Below are positions 1 through 7,382 of a stretch of 11,140 nucleotides of DNA, piece by piece (positions within the stretch are counted from its first letter, which is position 1; every line of letters begins with the position of its first letter). The stretch is taken from assembly GCA_902775075.1 (NCBI GenBank), contig CACYKX010000097.1, positions 1 to 11,140 on the forward strand, written 5' to 3'. This DNA comes from an uncultured Prevotellaceae bacterium (GTDB lineage Bacteria > Bacteroidota > Bacteroidia > Bacteroidales > Bacteroidaceae). Under the pieces are notes generated by a model, which saw only the letters and a list, made by a program, of their open reading frames with translations, made no database searches and had not been told where the DNA came from. Made by a program: the position numbers and the translations under genes.

Positions 1-97
1 GACCCGAGGCACCCCCTACGTTGTCGATCTCTGGTGATCTTCAAGGGGGTCATTTTTCAATTAGCGCAAGGGGGTCATTTTTAGGCTAGCGTGAGCA
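1..97. mobile_element. IS21-family-like element, terminal end only
   Basis: Two direct copies of CAAGGGGGTCATTTTT lie 25 bases apart (42-57 and 67-82). Short repeats of this kind, reading AAAAATGACCCCC on the other strand, are typical of IS21-family ends, which carry several internal copies of a transposase-binding sequence. The element would extend to the left, out of the window. Its tip is uncertain. A terminal CA at 96-97 (TG on the other strand) fits the IS21 TG...CA rule and lies where the DUF1848 reading frame stops looking like its family. The first 40 bases could be the last codons of a transposition gene (a frame from base 2 ends in TGA at 35-37), but too little is present to call it. 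No target duplication can be checked because the other end is missing. Confidence 0.5.
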
Positions 98-632
98 ATA
101 TAAGAATATCAGCATAACTGAAAACTAATTTATCAGTGTAACCTTTAAGTTGGTCTCCGATGTTTCTGACTTTATCAAGCAAATTGTCTATACTGATGTC
201 ATCGGTAAGAATCATAGGATCAAACCGCCAAATAACAGCACCTATGCCTAAGTTGTCAACTAATTGCTTAAAGGTTTCAATGCGTTGGCTAAGTGGAGGA
301 ACATTCTCCAGCCTCTCTTTTTCATAATCATTCAGAGTATACTGAATATAACATTTTATATTTCGCTCTTTCAAGATATGCAGATATTTCAGAAGTCGGC
401 TGGGGTTCTTTGACCAGAATACGATAAAACGTGTCTTGTCATAAGAGATGTAGGACTTAATGCCATTAAATGGGTTAGTCCATGCAGAATATCCCTTCTC
501 AAGTCTGTCGAAGAACCAGTCCGCATAGAATGCCGGTATATCTGTGCTTCTACTCGCAGATACAATTACAGGAGCCTGGGCTTTGACCAGTTGCCCATCT
601 ATTGTAATATTTGTATGTCCCCAAGTTGCCAT
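81..632 (-). pseudogene. DUF1848 family protein, 3' end removed by the insertion element
   Basis: The predicted 183-aa product carries the features I associate with DUF1848: a near N-terminal SASRSTDIPAFY segment (about residues 25-36), WTNPFNG (51-57) and FWSKNP (72-77), followed by an alternating strand/helix pattern like that of TIM-barrel or radical-SAM-like enzymes. Full-length members are usually near 300 aa and have Cys residues in the C-terminal part, which is missing here. The frame runs past FSYADI (170-175) into about eight codons (ILILLTLA), the last five of which lie in or at the IS21-like end, and stops at 81-83 inside an end repeat. The product is therefore probably non-functional. 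The start ATG at 630-632 gives the expected MATWG-type N-terminus. The gene follows the 331-aa gene by 61 bases in the same direction and may share its transcript. The biochemical role of the family is not known to me. Confidence 0.75.
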
Positions 633-693
633 TGTGTGACCTTGATAATATTTAAATGTTAAAGAGCCGAGTAAGTAAGACTGTTATAATTGT

Positions 694-1689
694 CTACTCA
701 TTGAAATGAATAAAGTTACTACATTTATCACCAAAAATATTTTCAGGATTTCTGATGCAAATTCCTTGTAACCAAGAACGGATCTCTTCTACAATAGAGA
801 TAACATTTTGATTAGCAAGACTGTCTACATCTAATGTTAAGCCCTTTGTATTAAGGTTCCCGTTCTCGTCGAAATAATTATTAAAAGAATCACCAGAACG
901 GAAGAGCCTATAGTTTGTTAATATAAATCGATCGTGAGGACGTTCATTCTTGTACATAACAAAAGTTACTTTCGTTCCTGATTTTTTGCCAAAAATAGTC
1001 TCAATATTTTTTTTGACAATCGAACGCTTTTCTTCTTCGACTACATCAGTAAAGAAGACAATATTCACCTTTTGCTTGTCTTTCATTCTAGCAAACAATC
1101 TTAGAAGTACATAAAGATTCTTATCCATGACGGTGTTGCTTACATCAAATAGATAACGATCAGCTATGACTATATCACTACAAGGCATAATATGACCATC
1201 ATCAAGCAATCTTTTCCATCCTGGAAACGTTTGTTTATCTCTTATGTTGTAAATAGAATGAAGATCAAAAGATCCAGTACAAAACAATTCACGAAGTAAT
1301 GCCACCTCATCTCCTACATCTCCAATTAGCATTGAGTGGGTATCCTTCAAAGTACTCACCTTCTCGTCATCAAGCAAAAATACAGACGTGAACAGTTTCC
1401 AATCTTTGTTAGTCCTGAAATTTGTTTTTAGCGGTCGCTCTGGAAATTTCTGTGTTCTGAATTCATCAACGTTCTCAGACTTACCTCTGCCAGCTGACAC
1501 CTTAGATAACAACCACGGCAACAGGTCTTCGTCCTTTTCACAACTTCGTTTTTCGAAGTTGAAAATCAAATGCATATTTCTCCGAATAAGCCGCTGGCAT
1601 TCCTCATACACATCACGGTCGTCAACATTTGTGTTCTTTCCAGCTCTAAGGAATGAAACAAGATTATTCTTATCAATGTATAGATCCAT
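694..1689 (-). CDS. Putative phospholipase D/MIT_C-like effector paired with the DUF3696 ATPase
   Basis: This 331-aa protein is the second gene of a pair: its ATG lies 3 bases after the ATPase stop codon, so the two are almost surely co-translated. I do not recognise it at full length. The C-terminal half (about 170-295) alternates strands and helices: IVIADRYLFDV (173-183), a helix NLYVLLRLF (191-199), strand VNIVFFTDV (208-216), helix, strand KVTFVMYK (240-247), then RPHDRFIL (250-257) and a RSGDSFNNYF loop (264-273). The order DxYL, helix, strand, HDR, then a Gly-Asp-Ser/Phe loop resembles the MIT_C/phospholipase D-like fold, where HDR takes the place of the usual HxK. This is inference from motif order. 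The N-terminal half is charged and shows no motif I know. No signal peptide or membrane segment is visible, so it is probably cytoplasmic. A nuclease or other effector role is suggested only by its partner. Confidence 0.6.
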   Translation of the reverse strand: MDLYIDKNNLVSFLRAGKNTNVDDRDVYEECQRLIRRNMHLIFNFEKRSCEKDEDLLPWLLSKVSAGRGKSENVDEFRTQKFPERPLKTNFRTNKDWKLFTSVFLLDDEKVSTLKDTHSMLIGDVGDEVALLRELFCTGSFDLHSIYNIRDKQTFPGWKRLLDDGHIMPCSDIVIADRYLFDVSNTVMDKNLYVLLRLFARMKDKQKVNIVFFTDVVEEEKRSIVKKNIETIFGKKSGTKVTFVMYKNERPHDRFILTNYRLFRSGDSFNNYFDENGNLNTKGLTLDVDSLANQNVISIVEEIRSWLQGICIRNPENIFGDKCSNFIHFNE

Positions 1690-1692
1690 AAA

Positions 1693-3732
1693 TTAAAGCA
1701 TTTGAAACATAAGACTTGCAGCTTCGTCATAGAAGCCTTTACCAAATTCGTTCACAAACTTACCATCCTTACGATACCCCAAAGAATAGGGTTGCTCATT
1801 TTTCTGAAGATAGTAGGTCCTGAATGGGCTTTTCATCTCCGCTTCATCATTGGAAGAGTAGTCCATATGCGCAACCAGCACTTGGGATTTGCGAATAAGA
1901 TACTCACTATGTGTCTCTACTATGAAGTGTATATTGTAGTTGGTATACGCATCAAGGAACATATCTGCCAAAAGAGACTGAAGCTTTGGATGAAGATGAT
2001 TCTCTGGTTCTTCTATAGCTAAAGTCTGAGTTAGGTATTTAATGCACCCTTTGCTTTTACGATTGCATTTTACCATATATCCATCACTCTCCCAAGATTC
2101 ATGAGTCTTGGCGGTCAAAATAGCCATCTCAATATTTAGTAGAATGCTCAACAATTGAGTGATACCATATCCCTCATCTGCCAGCAATCTGCCTTCATCC
2201 CCAGGTTTCTCATGCAGCAGAGCTAATAGCCCTGTTCCACTTTCAGTGTTCTTTAAAGTAAGAGAACATCCCAACCCGAACTCCTTAATCCATTTATTCA
2301 AGAAAGAGTCGCATTCATATCTTCCTACATAATTCCTTTTGGCATTAAAATAACGCAACAACAAATCAGAAAAACTATTGTTTCCTGATTGGTTGCTATA
2401 CAAACGTTGAACAGAAACTTGTGCAGAACCCAAATAATGCATTTCCTGTACAAAGTCTGGCATAAGCAATTCGGGCAAGACAGTATCTGATACATAGGAA
2501 TAGAATGTTGATAAATAGTCCTTATAATGAAACGAGAGCATACCTAAAGGACTCTCCATTATCAAATTTCGTGCCTCGTCGTCTGCAAGATACAAGAATG
2601 TTACTATATTAGAGAAAGAAACATTCTTCTCCATAGATTCTTCAGAAGTCTCTGTTGGCTCTTCAAATGTCGTTTTATCGTCACCTAAATGAAATGACCT
2701 TACAACTTTTGTTTTCATGAAATCTAAGTCATTGACGTTTAATTCATAACCTTTGTCAAGGAACTTATTCTCCTGGGCAGAATACCAATCTTTAAAATAC
2801 CCTACTTCGGAAGATTGCAATGAGGAAACGATGTATTCTTTGACTCTTTCAACTTTTTTTGAATCAAATTCATCTAAGGATATGCTAGAGATTTTTCTGA
2901 TGGCTTCTTCTTTTGTCAGTTCGCAAAGATTCCGAAGAAATTTTGTTTCGCAATTTATCACATCAAAACCGGCAGTCGCTAAAAATTGATCGGCATATTT
3001 TGTCGACACCAATTCTTTGTCAGAAGATTTGAGCCACTGCATGAAAAGAGCTGCCTCTGACTTTGCTATTTTTTCTTTAATTAGTTTTTTTAGTTTAGAA
3101 AACAACTCTTTATGAAAAAGAATTGTTTCTTCTGTTATTCCTAGAGAATGATCGACTCCGATACATTCATCACCATATATTGCCTCAACCGTGTCTGCGA
3201 AATATGAAATAAGTCCAGCTTTGATGAATCGTTGCTTGAACCATGATAATTTTATGACAGTGAGTTCCATCTTTTTATTCTCAACGGTAGCTTTATACAC
3301 TACCTTATTGTCACTATTCTTTATAGTGACACATTTGAGCCAGCCATTATTCATGGCATCATCTTCATCAGCGATAAAATCCAATGATACGTTAACCGGG
3401 CATCCAAGACTGAGTGAGTCTATTTTATACTCAAATGTCATTACCTTGTTATTGCTTTCGGCATTGACGGCGGTATCAAACCGTCCTAGTTTAAGCTCCC
3501 CATCTTGGAATGAGAGCGGGCACTTTATTTCCGGGATCGGTTTGTACTTTTCGAAAGTATTGCTAGACGTAGATATTTTATTCTTACTCACGTAAGTTTT
3601 TAGCAACATCAATGATTTTACTAAAGAACTTTTTCCTGCTCCATTAGATCCAGTTAAAATGGTAATGGGCGCGAGATTAAATTCTGCGCCTTCATTATTG
3701 AAGTTTCTGAAATTCTTAATCTTATAAATCAT
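1693..3732 (-). CDS. SMC/OLD-like AAA ATPase with DUF3696-type C-terminus
   Basis: The 679-aa product is an ABC/SMC-type ATPase. Walker A is GSNGAGKSS (28-36). A signature-like DEGYGITQLLSIL lies shortly before Walker B, LAIEEPENHLHP (571-582), which is followed by the switch histidine in VETHSEYLI (605-613). The C-terminal end, with RKDGKFV and GKGFYDEAA, matches the DUF3696 tail. Between Walker A and the signature lies an unusually long middle part (about 100-500) rich in Lys and Glu, probably a helical insertion or dimerisation arm. Such ATPases are known as sensors or motors in OLD, Gabija, PARIS and related defence systems, where the partner gene supplies the toxic activity. Here the partner is the 331-aa gene 3 bases downstream. 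A good -7 box sits about 50 bases upstream of the start, so the pair can be transcribed apart from the WYL gene. Base composition is AT-rich compared with the integrase region, which fits acquired DNA. Confidence 0.85.
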   Translation of the reverse strand: MIYKIKNFRNFNNEGAEFNLAPITILTGSNGAGKSSLVKSLMLLKTYVSKNKISTSSNTFEKYKPIPEIKCPLSFQDGELKLGRFDTAVNAESNNKVMTFEYKIDSLSLGCPVNVSLDFIADEDDAMNNGWLKCVTIKNSDNKVVYKATVENKKMELTVIKLSWFKQRFIKAGLISYFADTVEAIYGDECIGVDHSLGITEETILFHKELFSKLKKLIKEKIAKSEAALFMQWLKSSDKELVSTKYADQFLATAGFDVINCETKFLRNLCELTKEEAIRKISSISLDEFDSKKVERVKEYIVSSLQSSEVGYFKDWYSAQENKFLDKGYELNVNDLDFMKTKVVRSFHLGDDKTTFEEPTETSEESMEKNVSFSNIVTFLYLADDEARNLIMESPLGMLSFHYKDYLSTFYSYVSDTVLPELLMPDFVQEMHYLGSAQVSVQRLYSNQSGNNSFSDLLLRYFNAKRNYVGRYECDSFLNKWIKEFGLGCSLTLKNTESGTGLLALLHEKPGDEGRLLADEGYGITQLLSILLNIEMAILTAKTHESWESDGYMVKCNRKSKGCIKYLTQTLAIEEPENHLHPKLQSLLADMFLDAYTNYNIHFIVETHSEYLIRKSQVLVAHMDYSSNDEAEMKSPFRTYYLQKNEQPYSLGYRKDGKFVNEFGKGFYDEAASLMFQML

Positions 3733-3781
3733 TTTTCTCTTTGTTTATGATGGTTGATTTGTACGGTTGTATTATTAGTTG

Positions 3782-3789
3782 CAAAGTTA
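3782..3789 (-). promoter_or_regulatory. Bacteroidetes -7 box upstream of the ATPase gene
   Basis: On the minus strand the sequence reads TAACTTTG, a full match to TAnnTTTG. It lies about 50 bases before the ATPase start and 18 bases past the WYL stop codon. No clear TTTG stands 19-21 bases upstream: that stretch overlaps the last codons of the WYL gene. The weak -33 element fits a promoter that needs an activator or is kept low. It gives the ATPase/effector pair its own start. Confidence 0.5.
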
Positions 3790-3806
3790 CGATGCTCATG
3801 CGAACA

Positions 3807-4844
3807 CTATCTTCGCGAAGCTTCATAATTTTCCTTCATCTCACAAATCCGCTGATAAATTGCATCCTGAATGTTGTTATCGGACCGCAAAACGACTAAT
3901 TCCTTGCCAAAAGAGCACAATATTCTTATGAGTTCATAGTTACGAATGCAGTCGATAGAGAAGAAGCTGCCTCCGTTTAAGTTTGGATATTCATGACGGA
4001 GCTGTTCTTCCTTGTCACCTTTATATAGGATTTGGGATGGGTGGATAGGCTTTGTCTCCACATAATCTTTTGATGCATCGCTAACCCAAAAGACGATATG
4101 TTCAACCGGTCGGTCCTCGTAAAGGGTAACGCCTACGATGTCCTCAAAGCGGTCGTTAATGTCGTCAGGGCACTTGATGTACTTTTTCTCTGGCTGTGGC
4201 TCTACATCGTCTATCCTGTCAAGAGCGAAGGTGAGTATCTTTCCGTCGCTGTCAGCTGCACCGATGACAAACCATCGATCGTTATACTGCTTCAGCAGAT
4301 AAGGGTGGAAATCGATGGATCTTGTTGTTTTATCAGCAAACGTGTGATAAGACAACTTAACAACCACTTCGTTGGAAATATCATCAAAAAGAGCTGCCAG
4401 CAAATTTGAATTGCGTAGGTAAGGATTATGGCTGAAACTTATTATCTGTCTCTGCTCGTCAAGTCCAAGCCCAATTTTAAAATCATCCAGCCATTTGAAA
4501 TTGTCGAGCCCTTCAAACTGTCCGAGCGTTGACAACACCTCCCTTAACAGGGAGGCCTCTTCATCGCTTAACTCTTTCTTGAATATGGAGTATCCATCTT
4601 TTTGGTATCTTACACAAAGTTTGCCGCTCTTACGAAAACGCTCTATGTCCGCATAAAAAGGTGCATATTCCAAGAATTTAATGTCGTCCTGTATACAGCG
4701 CAGGGTGACATCTTTATATCCGTTATCTACAAGCTTCTCACAGCATTTCTCCCATATTTCACGGGTACTATAATAATGATGGCGGTCTGAAAGCAGATCG
4801 TCAAGGTACTTATAGCGTATAAGTGCGTTTTTAGTGTCGGGCAT
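3807..4844 (-). CDS. WYL-domain transcriptional regulator
   Basis: The 345-aa product begins with a winged helix-turn-helix region (about 5-60: ALIRYKYLDDLL, then STREIWEKC and TLRCIQDDIKFLEY). It continues with a WYL domain at about 158-215: EVVVKLSYHTF, FHPYLLKQYNDRWFVIG and TFALDRIDDVE. The WYL motif itself is degenerate, W191-F192-V193, as is common in Bacteroidetes members. The C-terminal part (about 220-340) matches the WYL C-terminal extension found in BrxR/CapW-type regulators, which bind nucleotides or nucleic acid and repress defence operons until infection. The gene lies directly upstream of and in line with the ATPase/effector pair, 74 bases apart, and diverges from RloAB, so it could control either or both. 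The start ATG at 4842-4844 is placed a short distance after a good promoter, giving a leader of about a dozen bases. Confidence 0.88.
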   Translation of the reverse strand: MPDTKNALIRYKYLDDLLSDRHHYYSTREIWEKCCEKLVDNGYKDVTLRCIQDDIKFLEYAPFYADIERFRKSGKLCVRYQKDGYSIFKKELSDEEASLLREVLSTLGQFEGLDNFKWLDDFKIGLGLDEQRQIISFSHNPYLRNSNLLAALFDDISNEVVVKLSYHTFADKTTRSIDFHPYLLKQYNDRWFVIGAADSDGKILTFALDRIDDVEPQPEKKYIKCPDDINDRFEDIVGVTLYEDRPVEHIVFWVSDASKDYVETKPIHPSQILYKGDKEEQLRHEYPNLNGGSFFSIDCIRNYELIRILCSFGKELVVLRSDNNIQDAIYQRICEMKENYEASRR

Positions 4845-4863
4845 ACTGTTTATTTAGTTTTGG

Positions 4864-4894
4864 CAAAATTACGAAAAAATCTAATAGATACCAA
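4864..4894 (-). promoter_or_regulatory. Promoter of the WYL gene
   Basis: On the minus strand TTGG (4891-4894) is followed after 19 bases by TAATTTTG (4864-4871), matching the Bacteroidetes -33/-7 pattern. Transcription would begin near 4857, about 13 bases before the ATG. A nearly leaderless transcript and an overlapping operator would suit autoregulation, but I see no clear dyad here. Confidence 0.6.
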
Positions 4895-5211
4895 GGAATA
4901 CAAAAAAGAATTTTTGTGGGATCTTATATTATTTATTCGCAAATCATACACAGACTATAAGTGGCAATGTATTGCCATCAGTCATACGTTAAGTCTTTCC
5001 TACAAGCATGGAGAATTTTGCATGGCATCTGGTGTAGAGGTTAGGGGGTACGAACTAAGCTACTTTGCATCCTCTCTGATTCCCTCTGCAATCAGGAAAA
5101 GGTAGTCCTCTGATGATACTCTTGGTAGAATTTAGTGATAGGATGTCTTGAAACAGTTTTGCCTTTCGTTCCCAAAGGAATTGTGGAACTATAAAAATAG
5201 TGCTTTTAAAA
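4895..5211. other. Gene-free stretch between the divergent WYL and RloA genes
   Basis: About 430 bases separate the two start codons, and the part outside the two promoters holds no gene I can support. An open stretch on the plus strand (4860-5105, 81 codons) has only a TTG start, which lies inside the WYL promoter. It lacks a ribosome site and looks like no known family. Small dyads are present (TGATT/AATCA at 5078-5097, CCTTT/AAAGG at 5162-5178), too weak to be called terminators. The length is more than two promoters need, so operators or a decayed gene are possible. Confidence 0.5.
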
Positions 5212-5243
5212 TTTGGATTATTGAAAAACAACAGCTATATTTG
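5212..5243 (+). promoter_or_regulatory. Promoter of the RloAB-like operon
   Basis: TTTG (5212-5215) is followed after 20 bases by TATATTTG (5236-5243), a near-perfect Bacteroidetes -33/-7 promoter. Transcription would start near 5250, leaving about 24 bases of leader before the ATG at 5274. Confidence 0.7.
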
Positions 5244-5273
5244 CAGAAAAATTACAAATATAGGCTTTAAGTT

Positions 5274-6503
5274 ATGATAATTCAATTTTCTATTGCAAAC
5301 TATCTCTCGTTCAAAGAGCCGGCGACGTTATCCCTTGCCGCTACATCTTTAAGGGAACCCGAGGCAGAAGCCAGCGGAGCTTCCTTTGAACTGGATGGTA
5401 TCAACCTTAAGCTTCTGAAAAGTGCCGTAGTGTTTGGAGCCAATGCTTCGGGCAAGTCCAATTTAATCAAAGCACTTCACTTTTTCAAAGACTTTGTATT
5501 CAACTCGTTCAAGGCTTTGCAGTCGGACGAAAAGATTTCTGTTGAACCATTCCGTCTGAATGCAGTCTCCGCGAAAGAACCGAGCATGATGGAAATGGTG
5601 ATGGGCGTAGAAGGAAGCATCTTCCGTTATGGTTTTGAAGTTACACCAACCGCTGTCTGCAAGGAATGGCTTTACAGGAAAGCCTGCAAACCACGCTCAA
5701 AGGAGATAGAACTGTTCTATAGGGAGAATGACCAATTCAACGTCCATGCGAAATACAGCCAGGCGCAAGAGCTCGTCAATAAGAAAATGATTCGGGACAA
5801 CGCGCTGCTTCTTTCCACCCTCGCACAGTTCAATGACCCGACGGCAGTCTTGCTTATCCGTTGGCTGGGCGAGACACAATGCCTAACCGAGCAAGACGAG
5901 ACCAATATATGGAAGGATGCGCTCAAGCATCTTGATGATCCGAATATGAGAAGGCGCATCGTGGCGTTCTCGCAATTCGCCGACCTTGGTCTTGATGACA
6001 TCGAAAAGGTCAACAATCGTCTTGTGAGTTCCCATGCACTATTTGACAATGACGGCAATAAGACTGGTGACGTCTCATTTCCCTTTGAGGTGAACGAGTC
6101 GGAAGGCACACTCAAGTACTTCGCTTTCGCCTATCCTATCCTTCATGCCCTCGACACGGGTACTAGGCTTATCATAGACGAGCTTGGTGCTAAACTCCAT
6201 CCAACACTATTGGATCACATCGTAGGTCTCTTCAACAATGCGACAACCAATCCTCGGAACGCGCAGCTGATTTTCAGCACCCACGATACCAATTTGCTCA
6301 GCTCCCATCTTTTTCGTCGTGATCAGATATGGTTCACGCAAAAGGACATATACGGTGCATCACGGCTCTTCTCACTGGCCGAATATAAGGTGCGCAGCAA
6401 TGCGCCTTTTGAGCGTGACTATCTGTTAGGAAAATTCGGTGCCACTCCAATCATTGGCAACCCAAACTACGCATTGCAAAGTCAAGGTTATGAGCAGCAT
6501 TAA
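5274..6503 (+). CDS. RloA/AbiLi-like ATPase (AAA_15/AAA_21 type)
   Basis: The 409-aa product opens with IQFSIANYLSFKE, the usual N-terminal strand of RloA-like and other SMC-type defence ATPases. Walker A is GANASGKS (55-62). The signature region reads NESEGTLKYFA (from about 274), Walker B is IIDE (300-303) followed by LGAKLHP, and the switch histidine is in STHDTNLL (335-342). Walker B has IIDEL where many relatives have the DE(P/F)D..LHP form. The length is normal for the family. The next gene, an RloB homologue, begins inside the last codons of this one. This is the arrangement of RloAB and of the lactococcal AbiL system, where ATPase and RloB-type protein act together in abortive infection. 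The ATPase is expected to sense the phage or gate the RloB nuclease in the cytoplasm. The start at 5274 is supported by the promoter and the conserved N-terminus. Confidence 0.87.
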   Translation: MIIQFSIANYLSFKEPATLSLAATSLREPEAEASGASFELDGINLKLLKSAVVFGANASGKSNLIKALHFFKDFVFNSFKALQSDEKISVEPFRLNAVSAKEPSMMEMVMGVEGSIFRYGFEVTPTAVCKEWLYRKACKPRSKEIELFYRENDQFNVHAKYSQAQELVNKKMIRDNALLLSTLAQFNDPTAVLLIRWLGETQCLTEQDETNIWKDALKHLDDPNMRRRIVAFSQFADLGLDDIEKVNNRLVSSHALFDNDGNKTGDVSFPFEVNESEGTLKYFAFAYPILHALDTGTRLIIDELGAKLHPTLLDHIVGLFNNATTNPRNAQLIFSTHDTNLLSSHLFRRDQIWFTQKDIYGASRLFSLAEYKVRSNAPFERDYLLGKFGATPIIGNPNYALQSQGYEQH

Positions 6504-7110
6504 TCATCGAATAGACAGAGGCTATGGGCGCAGAAGCGGATTGCGCCCCATCAAGCAGTCGTTCCTCATCATCACGGAAGGGGTGAATACCGAGCCGGAC
6601 TATTTTACATCTTTCCGACTGACATCTGCCAACATACATGTTATGGGACAGGGTATGAGTTGCTTGTCGCTTGTGAAAAAGGCACTAAGCATCAGAGACA
6701 ACTTCAGAAAGAGAGGGCGGTCGTATGACCAAAACTGGGTTGTATTCGACAAGGACGACAATCCTGACAAAACGTTCAATGATGCAATAACCTTGGCTCA
6801 GAAAGAGAATTTCCATGTAGCCTACAGCAACCAAGCCTTTGAATACTGGTTCCTGCTTCACTTCAAAAAATACAAAGGCTGCTTTACTCGTATACAGATG
6901 AACAAAATGTTAGGTAAGATACTGGGTGAGACATACACCAAGAAATCAGGACATGCGGCCGAGCTCTACATTCGTCTTCTTCCCTTACAGCAAGATGCAA
7001 TAACAAGAGCCAAGGAAATCTTCAGGGAGATGTCGCATGGGAATCCGGCCAAAGAAGAATCCTCAACTACGGTATTTCAGCTTGTCGAAGAGCTGAACAA
7101 ATATTTGTAA
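6490..7110 (+). CDS. rloB: RloB-like TOPRIM-type protein (AbiLii homologue)
   Basis: Starting at the ATG at 6490 the product is 206 aa, and it shows the RloB family pattern: basic N-terminus, then SFLIITEGVNTEPDYF (24-39), VVFDKDDN (84-91), SNQAFEYWFLLHF (113-125), and a C-terminal end NPAKEESSTTVFQLVEEL that matches the family's NPSTTVHKLVEEL-like end. Glu30 and the D87-K-D89-D90 cluster correspond to the acidic metal-binding residues of a TOPRIM-like nuclease. An upstream in-frame ATG at 6439 would add 17 residues with no family likeness, so 6490 is preferred. The start overlaps the ATPase by 14 bases, which points to translational coupling and a fixed ratio of the two proteins. The expected role is the toxic nuclease of an RloAB/AbiL abortive-infection module; its true substrate is not established to my knowledge. 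No gene follows for about 800 bases. Confidence 0.85.
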   Translation: MSSINHRIDRGYGRRSGLRPIKQSFLIITEGVNTEPDYFTSFRLTSANIHVMGQGMSCLSLVKKALSIRDNFRKRGRSYDQNWVVFDKDDNPDKTFNDAITLAQKENFHVAYSNQAFEYWFLLHFKKYKGCFTRIQMNKMLGKILGETYTKKSGHAAELYIRLLPLQQDAITRAKEIFREMSHGNPAKEESSTTVFQLVEELNKYL

Positions 7111-7225
7111 CTTGGCGTAAGGCTAATATAAGTGCACTCGCATACTACGATGGGATATTCTAGTGGGGCCTGCATGGCATGTCTTGAGGGTTCGGGAGAA
7201 ACGTCCCCAAGGAAGTGCATAAACC

Positions 7226-7336
7226 CAACAATCTTTAGTTTCGTTTCAATCCCAGTGCGGGGGTGCAAGAACATATACATATAACCTTGCACCCCTGCAC
7301 TGGGATTGTAACAGAAACTTTTCTAAAAGATTGTTG
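7226..7336. repeat. Long imperfect inverted repeat, possible terminator or MITE
   Basis: Left arm 7226-7269 and right arm 7286-7336 pair almost throughout around a 16-base AT-rich loop (7270-7285). The inner part pairs over about 22 bases with one mismatch (CAATCCCAGTGC, then GGGGTGCAAG). The outer CAACAATCTTT parts pair as well, separated by small bulges. It lies 115 bases after rloB and just before a promoter. It may end rloAB transcription, or be a palindromic mobile repeat. I saw no second copy in the window. Confidence 0.75.
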
Positions 7337-7345
7337 CACAAAAAC

Positions 7346-7376
7346 TTGGAGGTTAGAACATTTTTTTGTAACTTTG
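7346..7376 (+). promoter_or_regulatory. Promoter reading into the candidate small RNA
   Basis: TTGG (7346-7349) stands 19 bases before TAACTTTG (7369-7376), the Bacteroidetes -33/-7 pattern. Transcription would begin near 7383. No open reading frame with a plausible start follows before the hairpin at 7576, so the product is probably untranslated RNA. Confidence 0.6.
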
Positions 7377-7382
7377 AACCCA

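Noticed and set aside
3811..3824. CTTCGCGAAG and GAAGCTTC palindromes as a firm operator call
   Set aside because: They lie within the last codons of the WYL gene and can arise from codon use; kept only as a remark in a finding.
4860..5105. Open stretch of 81 codons on the plus strand between the WYL and RloA genes
   Set aside because: It can start only at a TTG lying within the WYL promoter, has no ribosome site, and its composition and sequence resemble no known protein.
7242..7269. CRISPR-like repeat start (GTTTCAATCCC)
   Set aside because: There is only one direct copy. The second is inverted and forms the arm of a hairpin, with no spacers and no cas genes.
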